This document shows, one piece after another, positions 12,001 to 23,800 of a stretch of DNA of 64,000 nt. A program made the position numbers and the translations under genes. The notes beneath the pieces are model-generated. The model had not been told where the DNA came from and made no database searches. It saw only the letters and a program-made list of their open reading frames with translations. This stretch comes from Ianthella basta (taxonomy: Eukaryota; Porifera; Demospongiae; Verongiida; Ianthellidae), in NCBI GenBank assembly GCA_964019415.1, contig OZ025889.1:2728501-2792500 (forward strand), given 5' to 3'. The first letter of the stretch is position 1. Each line of letters opens with the position of its first letter.

Positions 12001-13939
12001 GATAACTGCAGAGACCAACCCACACTGAAAGAATGTGTGGTGCTCATATCATTCCAAACATGGCAGCATCCCAGTGTTAGGGAAAGTCACAGGCATGTAT
12101 CAGCTGACTAGGAATGTGTGCAAAGCCATAAGAGTGATGCTACTAATAGCCCAGTGCCCTACTGTCAACACGTATGTATTACACACATATCTATACATGT
12201 GTCACAGTGTTGCAGGCATGTCCCATGCAGCACTGCAATGCAAGAAGACAGGAAAGTGTCTGCATATGAAGGAGGGCGAGTGGAAGGGAAACGGCTAGGT
12301 ATGTGCAAGGCCACACAGCTCGCTGTTTACTAAAGGTTGGTGGTATTTCCATTACCAACGGTTCTTCTAAAGATATTCCACACTTGGCCTGTCAACTGCT
12401 ACAACACACATTAACTAGCAGAACACATGAATCACTATATGTTATTCAAACTACAATATGAGGAAACATACTGTCCAGACAAGGCATCACAGCGAACTGT
12501 CAAGTGACATATCAACTATGACAGACGGTATAGGTCAGAAGTAATAAAGGAAACAAATAGTGAATTGAATACTGACACCATCAGACATGGCTAGTAGTAC
12601 AAACATAGAGCGTCTGCATTGTGCACACACACGTACTCACTTGGTGGAGTAAGGTGAAACCATTATATTCAAAGCTAATGTTTGGATTTCCTCCTTTCTC
12701 CAATAGGGAAGCCACTGAGTCAATGTGTACACATCGCAGGAGGGAGAAACAAAGGGAGGCACAGCAGTAACCACATTCATAACTGAATGACTGTACAGCA
12801 GGGTCATAGCACCCATTCCGGCCGGACCGGTTTTTGCTGCTGGAACAAAAATTCTAAATATTGAAGATATGCATTTTAAACACACTTTCAAATTATGGGC
12901 GGGTACTGGCCTAAGGTTAAACAACATTCTAAAAGCAGAGTGGTCTTGTTACAGTGTTGCAGGGCTTAGTTTGAACAAGGATTAGCCAGACACTTAGTCC
13001 TCAAACCAACTTTAACAGCAGAAGCCATTTTACGGATGTACGCACGTTTTTTGATGTTTTCTGACACGCTAAAATGGTGTTTTAATCGATCGCCGTGCAA
13101 AATTGCGCTGATGGTGTCTTCTAGTCGAGAGGAGAGATTTGTGCTGCCTAGCGTCAGAGAGACAGCTAACAAACCACTAGATTTCGATTTTTAATGCGCT
13201 ATCTTTTTATTTCAATGCACTGTATTACCTGTTTCATGGCACTTGATTGCCTTTCCTGCTCTAACTGCCTGTTGGTCTATGTTACAATTTATCATAATCA
13301 TTGGAGTGTTGATGGGCCTAGAATTGCTCCAAAAGTACTCACAGAACATCTAGATTTCAAAAATGTTCCTGGGGGGCATGCCCCAGACCCCCCTAGCTTG
13401 CATCACGCCATCTATGGCCTGACCAGTTTTTATCTTAGTGCTACGGCCCTGCTGTACAGAGACTTACATAATTATGTTAGCACATACCAACACTGTCGTA
13501 TGAGTACTCTATAACAGATACACGCAGCTGGTGTCCTCTAATATATACTGTTCATACGCCCTGGTCACTTTGTTTTAGCTAGAGTCTCTGGCAGTTCAAT
13601 GTACACTGTACCTGTGTACCCACCGGCCAGGACTGAACAACTAACCCGCGATGTAGGGTGTAATCTAATATAGCTGTATTACCATCATATTAATCTCCCC
13701 TTCACCGATTAGGTGGTACCTTCTTCAGCGTCCCCACGCTTCACAGCGTCCTGTAACTGGTTCCCAGTGGTGAAGGCGATATTCTTGCGGCTGGCCGACC
13801 GCCGAACCACCTGGTCCCCGTGCTCTTTCGTCCACTCTTTGTACTTTCGCAGCTGCTGTTTCCTAACTTTCTTGCTGAGTTTGTGCCGCTCTGACTGGGA
13901 AAGGCTTTCCAAGTACTCTTGCGTCAAAGTCTCCATCAT
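9066..13939 (-). CDS. PPP1R16: Protein phosphatase 1 regulatory subunit 16 (MYPT3/TIMAP)-like ankyrin protein
   Basis: Exons on the minus strand: 13939-13720, 12714-12641, 11879-11736, 11017-10784, 10644-10519, 10339-10008, 9403-9265 and, less surely, 9191-9066; all junctions keep phase and give about 464 residues. The N-terminus has METLTQEYLE then a basic helix, then KNIAF, a match to the RVxF docking motif for the PP1 catalytic subunit, directly before ankyrin repeats (GFTLLHQCCMDD, LWAPLHVACS, then MHIAAANGYGDVIKYLV and GCTPLHVAAKFGQ). The mid linker with EQIRELRQSKASAMLADIRK corresponds to the MYPT3/TIMAP linker between repeat groups. Family role: targets and inhibits or steers PP1 on myosin and membrane substrates. 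The proposed end lacks the CAAX prenylation box of vertebrate members, so the last exon may be wrong. Start chosen at the first Met of METLTQ; the frame is open upstream. Confidence 0.85.
11897..11934. repeat. (CATA)n microsatellite
   Basis: About nine CATA units, ending a few tens of bases upstream (in transcript sense) of the CCMDD ankyrin exon of the PPP1R16-like gene. Confidence 0.9.
12800..13520. mobile_element. Probable transposon remnant in first intron of the PPP1R16-like gene
   Basis: The stretch holds CCGGCCGGACCGG near 12819 and a nearly palindromic CTGGGGGGCATGCCCCAGACCCCCC at 13368-13393, sequence types I associate with dispersed repeats of marine invertebrates. No terminal repeat pair or transposase was found, so the boundaries and class are uncertain. 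Confidence 0.3.
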
Positions 13940-14800
13940 CCGCACCTTAGGTGAAATCTGTACGCCTTCGGTCAACAGCAAATATGAGCCCAGGCACTCT
14001 AACTTAAAGCCCCCTTGAGCAATTATATGGACTCGCTGACACAGCTGGGCTTCCTACACTTTTACTTGCAATATGGAGTCAGTTAGAGCTATCCTCTATG
14101 CTGAGCCAGCTGCAAGGTACTGAATCTTAAATGCAACTAAACAGCTGTCGATTGAGGCCTTCCAACTGTTGACAATTGCGTCAGATATTTAATAGTCAAG
14201 ATCTAGCCAACTGCACATGGCTAGTAGGTGTTATATAACGTATAGTGTAGTGTGCAAGTTGTGCAATTCATGAATTTTCAAAGTAAAGGAACTCTGGGTA
14301 GCCGGTTCAGCATGCAATGCTGTTGCTGTGTGATAGTCATGTCTGCTTCTGCTTCTCTTCAAACTAGCTAGCAGCTGCTGTCTCGGCTTCAGTAGTTCAT
14401 GGTTTAAACTTGCATTCTGAGTTACAGTGGACATATTCAAAAACAATCTGCATTTTGGTTAAGTGCACTGCAGCAAAGCAATAGCTATTATGGTTTGCGT
14501 TAGCGTTTGAGTGCCACATGACCAGCAGGACGGGGCATGGCTGTTGGATTAGGTACAGACCCCATAGCCTCCTCAGGGCATGTTGCATCCTGCCACGAGG
14601 CTCCACAAAGTAGGTGACCATGTGACCCAACCCCTTTATACTAAGAAGCCTGCGGCAAGTGAAAGTGTAGCAGTTGTGATCTTGCACCTCCCTGCATGGA
14701 AGCAGTGAACAGCTGTAATAACAGTTTCCTGACCTTTGTATTTAATAGCCTTTACTGCACACTCTATAATGTAAATCCCCATATATAAAGTAGTGCAGGC
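13940..14800. other. Intergenic between the PPP1R16-like gene and the guanylate cyclase pseudogene
   Basis: The 5' flank of the ankyrin gene. I see no coding exon, repeat array or recognisable promoter element. Confidence 0.4.
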
Positions 14801-17514
14801 TCACTCATAGGTCCTTTGAGATATGTGTACTTTCCCAGGGAGGCCATTTGACTCCATTTGGCTTGCTGTATTCACATGTACAGTATCCCCAACGAGGCAG
14901 TATCTGGGCATCTTGTGTCCAACCACACCAGATACAACTGGTCCAGAGTGGATACCCACCCTATCCCCAAAGGAGTGGCATCATTGGGGGGACAACACTT
15001 GTTTGGCTGCATCCCTCATGCTAAAGCCCATCTGCACTACTGCATTGGCATGATCCTCAGCCATCTCCAGGAGCCCAGCTGCCACCATGTATGCATCCCC
15101 AATTGTTTCCACCTATTCAAAGAGAGATTACCAGCAATTTAGAATATTCAGCAGGAGCTCAGGCTATCCAAAATTCTAATAACTAATGTTAAATATCCCA
15201 ATTCATATTGGAATGAATGTTTGAAACTAATGCATCTTAGGGCTACAAATTTCAGCGGTAAATAAATGTAGCATTTGAAAAGTCAAGGATCTGTGCACGT
15301 GGGTACTAACATGAGCCATTTTCACACTTTTTGTGGGTGCAAATTCTAGTGATTTTTCCACTGCTTAAACTCGCTAAATTAGTACCCAATACTGTTACTA
15401 TCTTTATGGCATAAACTACATTGATTTAGCCAAAAACCATGCAGACCACAGTCTTCTGACAAGTAACTAGTCCTGTGTTGGAGTATTCATAGTGAGCGGC
15501 TTACCTTGTACGCTTTGTGCTTTCCTGTTCCTCTGTCAAGCAATGTGTAGAGGCTGTTGAGCATGTGGACCACTTGAATCTGCTCACACGAGTTACATAT
15601 CTCAGTGAACCCTTCAGTTAACCCTCTAATGTCACTGAAGAGGATTGTAACTTTGTGCATGGAGGTCCAGTGCAGTTGGGGTGTGGACCTGTTGATTCTG
15701 CTCTGCAACTGAGACAGGTAGCATGGCTTGAAGGAGGGTGTCAGCCCTATGCTTCTCTTTGACCACTTTCAGCTTCTCAATCTCCAAAATCTGCTTCGTC
15801 TGCTCCAGCTCCAGGTAATCTGCTTCTCACATTGAGCTCAATTTTGACCATGACCAAATCCTGTGCACCGTAATGCAGTGGGTAGTCACTCAGGTACAGC
15901 CCTCGCTGCAACATATCCTCCATGTCGTGCACCTGTGGAGAGCCCAGGAATAGGATCTGGTTGACGTCATCAAACAGAATCATCTGCCCCTTGAAGGATA
16001 GCCTGCATATGTGTGGGTTGGGGTGGTACTGAAGAGTAAGTGTGAACTTGTTGTTGATAAATGCCCAGATTGCAGCACTCTCAAATGGAACCTAAGGCCA
16101 ACTGATTACAAAGTAATCTGTGATTCGAGATTGGTGCTTGGTAAGAGGATGGGAGGGGATGTTTGAGTGACTTGTCAGCTAGTGCTGACAATTACCAGAT
16201 CAATGGTGAATATGGCATGAAATGGGAAGTGATTGGCAAATACCCTTTGGGTCACAGGCCAAGACTGGCAAGGCGATGGAAGGGGGGAAATCGCAGGCAG
16301 TGGCGACTTAATTCGGATATCATCATGTAATATGGAAATGTGCCGTTTCTTGCTCATCCCTTTGGCCCAGGATATTTTCTTGGGTAGGGTTTCTTGGATG
16401 CTGCATGAAGTGTCTTCTAGGACACTGCAAGAGTTACTTTCTGGAAATGCATTCAATTTTGACTTTGGTAGAACCTGTTCACTCACAAACACCACATGGT
16501 ACTACATATTATGAGCTGCTCTTTCATCAAGGGTCTCATGGCTGAGAACCGTCATGCTGACTGCAGTATCCAACATTTCCTTTGCTATGGCCTTGGTGAT
16601 CCCAGTGACCACTGATTCCGTACCCTGCCTAGCCGAGAAGTGGTGGAGTATAATGGTGCCATCAGTTGTACTGCAGCAAAGGATGGTGCCATCATGCCAG
16701 GAGATGTGTAGGAGAGGTGATTGTGGAGAGCATCCAGGTTACTTGGAAAAGTAGGAAGGCCATAACCAAGAGAGGTGCTCATCTGGTCATGACCTTTCTT
16801 CTGGCAATATTCAAAGAAGTGCACCCCAGTCATCTCCATGAGTTGTTCAGCTGGCAGCCCTGTAAGGGAAACCAAGGGGGCATCCCATATTAACATTTCA
16901 CAGATGTGCCATCAGCTTGGAAATGTACAGAACTGAATCATGAACAAAGTAAGCAAGAATTTACTGTTCCTTGGCCATTGGCAAACAGTTTTTAGCACAT
17001 AACTGTTACCTCTTGGTTACCTCCCTAGTACACAATCTGCACTCAAACTATGAGACTCGCACATTGTTAAGTAGACTAAGCCAACTTGTACAAAGGTACA
17101 ACTACACATTGTGCCCTCATAATGCTCTAGTGCTGGTTGCTGATGTCTGCTCATTCTGCATCTACCATGGCCCAGACACTCAAATGTTTATGTGTAAAAC
17201 AATTGCTTGTGTGTAGTGCATACGTACCTGTGATGTTGGCAGCGGCTGCAACTAACTGAGGTAGCAAGGCCTCCTCATAGTTTTGATGAGCAAGAAATGC
17301 CACCTTTGCAATACCAGCTTCTTCCCTGTGTTGGGATGAACAACAATTGTCAGCTTGTTGTCTCTGTACAAACCTTGCATTTGAGACTTGTTGCCCAGAT
17401 CATAGGAAATGGAATATTGTTAGTGCAGTGTCATTCACTTTATCTCCTGCAGCTTCTATCTCTTCCAAGCTTCTCCACAAAGAGTAATTCCATCACATTC
17501 AGGATCAAGTCATA
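14801..17514 (-). pseudogene. Soluble guanylate cyclase (H-NOX / HNOBA / cyclase), decayed
   Basis: Exon-like blocks: ~17514-17420, 17325-17228, 16859-16196, 16091-15505, 15112-14801. The H-NOX block has GLPAEQLMEMTG and NLDALHNHL, whose His matches the haem ligand His105, then a YxSxR-like HHFSARQG. HNOBA is seen as RVFANHFPFHAIF, SFKGQMILF and RGLYLSDYPLHYGAQDLV; the cyclase as VTILFSDIRGL, VETIGDAYMV and [14 protein letters not shown]. Damage: frameshift after MMAPSF; in-frame TAG (16504-16502) where the context predicts CAG; about 40 residues of HNOBA missing between IFTIDL and VPFESAAI; frameshift after LLQAMLP; TGA at 14983-14981 in a CCCCCC context; catalytic Arg of the N-x3-R signature replaced by Gln (NTASQMES); truncated C-terminus. 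The family makes cGMP in response to nitric oxide. Some frameshifts fall in homopolymers and could be assembly errors, but the nonsense change, missing block and R-to-Q are not explained that way. Confidence 0.85.
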
Positions 17515-18309
17515 CTACGATATACAAATCATACTGTCATATAATGAAACTGAAGCCTATGTATCAGGTTTAGCGGCAAAGTACACGATGAACTAACCAT
17601 TTCAAACTGACGCAGACAAAGAAGCAACTACCTGCACTGAAATACAATGTGCTCGATCTTGGCAGTGGTTAGTTTACAATATAATTATGCCTTAAATACA
17701 CCATTATTTGTTTGGATTTCGACAAAGCAGATTCGAAAATCTCAGTTATTCATTAAAGAGGATACATGTAGAAAGGATTTGTCAAAGTACTAAGAACTTC
17801 GAATTGTAAGCCCGGTTCTATCGTTGGGAGCAAATGCACTAAAACCCTTCAAGGACGTGATAGACAAATGTCACCAGTGTTTCTCAAAGCATATCGAGGG
17901 GATCACAGCCCGAATGTGTCTTTGCGATCACAATCTGCCGGATCATAAACAAAGCAGCTCCCCCAAATCGAATTCCTAAAATGTATAGCATCGCGAGTGC
18001 ACGGAAGAGACAGCACAAGGCAACAGAAGAGCATAATTCTGTTTAATTCTTAATCAGTCCATGAATCAGTGAAACAGCCACTGCATGGCGCTTCCTCAGG
18101 CTCGCCCCACAATGCTTTGCATTTACTAGTTTTAGAATTGCTAGCCTCAACAGCGAGGAAACTAATCGTGTGCGTTTTGACTTGCCATTCAGCGTTGTCG
18201 TGTACGTACGCCCGCCGCGGCCCGCGCTGCACTGTGCTCGGTTGAAGCGACGAAAACCGCGAAATTAATTCCCGCGAAATTTAAGGTCTGTACGGTAAGA
18301 TCGGTGAAA
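17515..18309. other. Divergent intergenic region, guanylate cyclase pseudogene / WDR44
   Basis: The two genes point away from each other here. The last ~130 bases before WDR44 are GC/CpG-rich (CGCCCGCCGCGGCCCGCG) and are the likely WDR44 promoter. No further motif is certain. Confidence 0.4.
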
Positions 18310-20811
18310 ATGGCTGCGTTAATGGTTATGGACCAGGATGATCATGACTCGGACAGTGAATATCAGGATGCTCAAGAAGACTTCCACCACGTAAAAGGTG
18401 GCGCTGTAAAAAATATTACTGAATTGTTACATGTAGAAGTGCCCTCCCCGGGTCCTGTAGCCCCTCCGCGGGTGAAACGAAACAGAAAGAAACAGCTAGA
18501 AAAAGAGCGCATTTCTAGCGGGGATCCTGGTGAAGGGCAAACGAAAGAAACTTCTCATCATGCCTTGAAGCCTTCTGACCTGGACCATGTTTCTAATGCA
18601 GTGGCCGTTGAACAAGTGGCGGATACCCACGACAACCTCGATTGCGACCCATCTGTCACTATTAAGGAGGAAGGTCTACTAATGAACCCTGAGCTGTTGC
18701 AGACAAGTCAGGTCACTGTTACATCTGAGACGCCGATGAAGCGCTCTGGGCGTGCGGCTGGTGACTACAAGGAGAGCATAGTGAGCTCCTCAGACAGCGG
18801 AGAGGAGAGTGCCGGCCGAGATGGGGATGGTACATTGAAAGAGGTGGTACCCATGGAGAGGTGTGATGCAACATCACAAAGGAAGGAATCAGAGGGGGCC
18901 CAAGCCAGTCTAAGTGATTCTGTGAGTTGTGGGCCATTAAGATAATGCATGGTATAACATACAAGGGGATGGTTGGATGGACCTTCCGGTCTATTGCCAT
19001 AACATTATGTTGCAGGAATAGACATGTCACATAACAGTCACTATAGCTCAATCAGACACCTCAACATTAATAGGAAAACATCCTATGGTATAATAATACT
19101 TGATGTGTGTGCAACTGCTTGTTAGTAAACTGTTACTTGTTGTCTAATCTTTCACTGATACCTGCAAGGTGAGAAATGTATCATATCTCTCCAGCAGGTT
19201 AGAACAGCTAGTGCTGAAGTAATTGGAGTCATTGGATTCATTCTTTGTTTCTCATTGAATGCATTTAAGACTCCATCTTACCTCACCTATCCATCACATC
19301 TATCATCCACTGTAGTACCTCTATATGGGTATTAGTTGTACCTACTGCCTATACCCTTTGTAAATTGATTAATTTTAGGGAGAGAGTTTATTTGTGACCA
19401 CAAGTAATTGGTTTGATGCCAGCACAGCAACTGGAATATCAGGCTATCATAGTATGACTGCCAGCTGTCCACTGGTTAAACTTGCAAGTTCTGACACCAA
19501 ATTATGGCACCCCCGTAGACTGCCCCCTACAGGGTTAGCAGTACACCTTATGGTGATGATGGTCTTGCTGTATTAGTCTTTGTGGCTTCATTATGCTTCA
19601 GTAGTATTATTACAGTTATTCCCTAACCCATCAGTGTAGTAAGTCTTTCCAGTTCCATGGCATGTATATACAGCTATGTACTAAGATGCTGTTTGTAGAC
19701 AGTGGAACAAACACTTTGGTGTGTGTCTGCACGCTGCAGTACTAATTAATACATCCAAACCCAACCCCTGAGCCTTTTGTAGGAGTTTAGAGTGTAGCTA
19801 GTCAGACACCTATAACCCAATTATTAATAATTAATTTACAGGCTTGTGTCAGTTTGGAGCCAGTCAGCAGCTGTGGTATGTACGTAGATGGTGTGAAGCC
19901 TCAAAGATGGTCACTGAATATGGTTGCTACTACACAGGTTAACATGACATAGAGCAGTAACTGTGAAAGGGTCAAACTGTACAACCTTTGGCATGACTCG
20001 CTGCACTAGCAGCTTCGGGCAGTGGTGGTCAGTGATCAAGGAAGCTTAGCATGGGCTTCCACACTGGCACACCCCCTCAGGAGAAACCAGAAACCTTTTC
20101 ACACACATTTGTTGTACCTAGTTTGTAAGACAATATTTGCCTGCACAATGCCAGTACCATAATGTGTATTGGGAGGTACAAACTTGCATACGCAGCTCAA
20201 AGGTCCCAGCCATGTTGCACTGCCATGTGTGTCCAGTGTATTCCCTCTGGGCGTACAAATCATTACCAGAAACATTTGCTTTACAAGTACACACAGGAAA
20301 CCTTGGCACTTATATCAGCAGAAAGATGTGTTCTGTGTTCATATTGTGACCTAGTGAATGTTTGAATGTAAGTGTATTAATGCTTTCTGTGCAGTCAGTA
20401 GGCTTGTCATAGTGTGTAATCCAATATATTCAAACTATATACAGGAAATTCTTCAGCTTGTCATGATCAAGAATCTTGACACAGGCGAGTGCAAGCCCCT
20501 CAGTGAAGTGGAAACAATTGCACCAAAAGGAACAGACCCCATTTCTATGCATATCATGAAACTTACATCAGACTTTGGAAGGTAATTTATGTGTGTCATG
20601 CTTATGTGTACATATTATGTATTGTTTGTAATAAAACCCTAATTCTGAGGTAATGTAGACACCAGGAGTGATGTCCTAATATACGTAGTTTGTACTGGTG
20701 CCATTGTGTGTGAGTGTGTGTGTGTGTGTGTGTGAGAGTGTGTGTGTGTGTGAGAGTGAGAGAGAGAAAGGGGGAGTGTGTGTGTGTGTGAGAGAGAGAG
20801 AGAAAGGGGGA

Positions 20812-20842
<31 letters not shown>

Positions 20843-23800
20843 TTTGTCCTGTGTCACAACTGCAGCAATGAGGACAGCCGGCCCATTCCTGTGGAGGAAG
20901 GCTCAGGACCCAGGAAGAAGCCGAGGTTCGTACGTCTTTGTTTGCTTGGGCACACTGGATAAGGCCAGGCAGAAGGAGTATGCCACTATTTGATTGTGGT
21001 GTAGCTAGTATATATATCATATCAATGTAATCGCGAAGTTCAAGTGTGAGTTGTAGTAGTCACACTCAAGGGCAAGTGCTGCTTATGCGTTGTATCGCAC
21101 ACTAAGTGGTCTATGACTCGTATCTTCCATCGCTTTGCCTTTATAGGCACTCTTTGACCAGGCTAGTGAAAACCAGTTGTTAGGAATTCCTTCTAGTCAC
21201 AGTCTGTCAGCTTGTGCGTCGATTTCAGCGAGTGTTGTTGTGCAGATATTCATGCAGGTCGCAAGGTGAACGAGACTGCCTCCTGGCAACCCATAGTACA
21301 CAATAAGTCACTAATTGCTTGCGAAAGCTTGTCAGGGAGATTAGTTGGGTTGTGCCCATCCTGTTAACTTTGTAACATGTGCTGATCTTTGCTTTCTGCC
21401 AAAGCCAATGAATGTTAACCACTGGAAGTAGATATGCAAAGAAGCTTGTTAGAGTGATTATTAGCAATGTGACCATCTTGCTGACCGTGAATAATTGCTT
21501 ACTCCAGCGTAGCTGACTTTTCCCGCTAGGTTACCGAACTGTGGCTATCACTGTTTGCAATCAATGTGGGCAAAGATATGGGCTCACACACACTCCAGTA
21601 GTCTTTAGTTACCTTGACTTGGTTGATATTTCAATGTCAACCAGGTCAAAGGTCATATCAACTCACTATCCCTGGGCTCTTATGCTGATGCATGAGAAAA
21701 CTCAGTACACAGTTGCCATGGCGATAGGAGATCTGTGATATAGTATGGTAGGGAGGCTGTGGACCGACTTACATTCTAAATCTTTTATATTGTATGGTGA
21801 TTGTGCAACCTGGACATATGTACCTTTAGTAAGTGAGTTGATGCACACAACTGGTCTGCTAGGTCTGTTTGAGGTTGATTGTGCACCCTGAATGCACATG
21901 AGTGTGGATCTCAGCAAAGAGAAGTTTAGCAGAGGAGCTCAGCTGATGACCTGGTGGTATGGCATAGACCTCTTCTTTGCTAGAAGAGAGGCTATTCTCC
22001 CATAGGTGACACGTGCTATAGGGCCTGTGCCGCCTGTTGCTGAAAAGACTAATGGAGTATAAGATCTTTGATCGACTTCCAGTTCGCTGCTGGTATGTAG
22101 CTCTTCTTTCATTCTCATGTCTTCTGTACACAGCAGTTTGGGTGGACTTGCAATTGCTTGGTGTATAAGGGTTAAAAACCCTGATGTCAAATATTGCATG
22201 CTGATGCCTCTCCCTCCAATCACTTGTGCACTTACGTCAAGCTGTGCACCTTCTTCTTTGTCGATGGTGGCCAAGTAGAGCAGTTTGTTGTCATGAGTGC
22301 CTGCGGAGAACACCGGGCTATTGCACAATCTAGGTGTCTTCGGTTGACTGGAACAGATATACATATATACGTACATACATATATGCAAACGGAGGACGAC
22401 AACGCATCCTGATTACTTGCCTCGCCTTTCAGCTTGGCAAATACATAGCTACACTGTCATAGCAGTTCTGCTACACTTGCATATTGCAGCACTTGCCACG
22501 TGTATTAATGTGGTTTGCCTACATATACATATATGAGAAACTATGGTATAGCTAGAAGAATGTAGCATTGTACTGAGTGCCAGTTTGGTACTGCGCTTCA
22601 TTAGGATTGTTCCTTTCACACAGGAAAAAGTTGAAGAATTTGTTCCGCAAAGGAAAGCAAGATGACAAGGGGAACTTGGAGGGTGCAGGGCCTCACAGTG
22701 ATGAGGACATACAAGGCGAGGGGCAGCCAGAGGCACCAATGGCCATCAAGGTGGGGATTGTTTTTCAAACCTTGTGGCAGTGATGGTAATTGAACTGAGA
22801 GGGAATTGCAGCTAAGCTTTGACAGAGATATGAAACAGACTTACTTTGAACCAAATTGATTTCACATTATTGCCACTGCAATAGAAGGCCTTTCAGATAA
22901 ATACCATTCTGCATCATTGGGTGGGCAGCGTCTAGTCTAGTTCCCAGCCCACCACTTCCGCTAACAAAATTCGCCGTGGAAAGGGTGATCTGGTATCTTT
23001 GGGCCAATTCCTTGGCTTGCCTCGATGCAGCTCTAGCCAATCAGATCGCTGGTTGGCCACATGTCCATCGAGAACTGGCCATGAGCCTCGTATGTGAAGC
23101 TGGAACAAGTGGAATGTGGGCAGTGTCAACTAGTGTTTATTAGCCCGGAAGCCCTTGTGTGTTGTACGTGGAGGGAAATGTTCAGAAATCCCATATATCC
23201 GGCTAAATTGGTTGGATTTGTTGTGGATGAATGCCATCTATACAAGACATGGGTTTGTTTACATTTAAAAAGGAATTTGCTGAGATCAGTGAAATTGTTC
23301 TTTGGTACCTTGAGGAGTGTATGTAATGCATATGACTGCAACAGCTAGCTCTTCAGCTAGGAAAGCTGTTTGCATGTTCTTGAGATGAAAGAGCTTACAC
23401 CATCATTGGTATTTATCATTACTGCCCAAGTATACATCCACCGAACTGCACCCTTGCCTGCTTGAGTCTTGTTAGTGTGAGTTCTCTTTGTATGTACGTA
23501 CAGCAAGGCTGCTTGCATTTAGAGTACGCCCTAGTATCATGATATGTGATCCTCACTCTGCATTCTGCAGTTCAGAATGGTGAATTGTCATTTTGCCAAG
23601 CACTATTTTGTACTTTTGTATGAACTCCTTGGCATGTACCTTTTAGTGAATCTTGTTTCATTCAGTGTTCAGCACAACACAATTAGTGTTAGTCAGCAAG
23701 TCCTCTTGTTGGAGTGTTTGTTCTTTACATGCCATTTAGTTTGGCCTGTGTGTACGTATGTACAAGAGATGCACACATATGCATTAAGCTAATGACCACT

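Noticed and set aside
15778..15825. A 40-base intron in the guanylate cyclase between ELN and ILEIEKL
   Set aside because: GT and AG ends exist and phase fits, but it would remove LELEQTKQ, which reads as normal linker sequence; a frameshift in a pseudogene is simpler.
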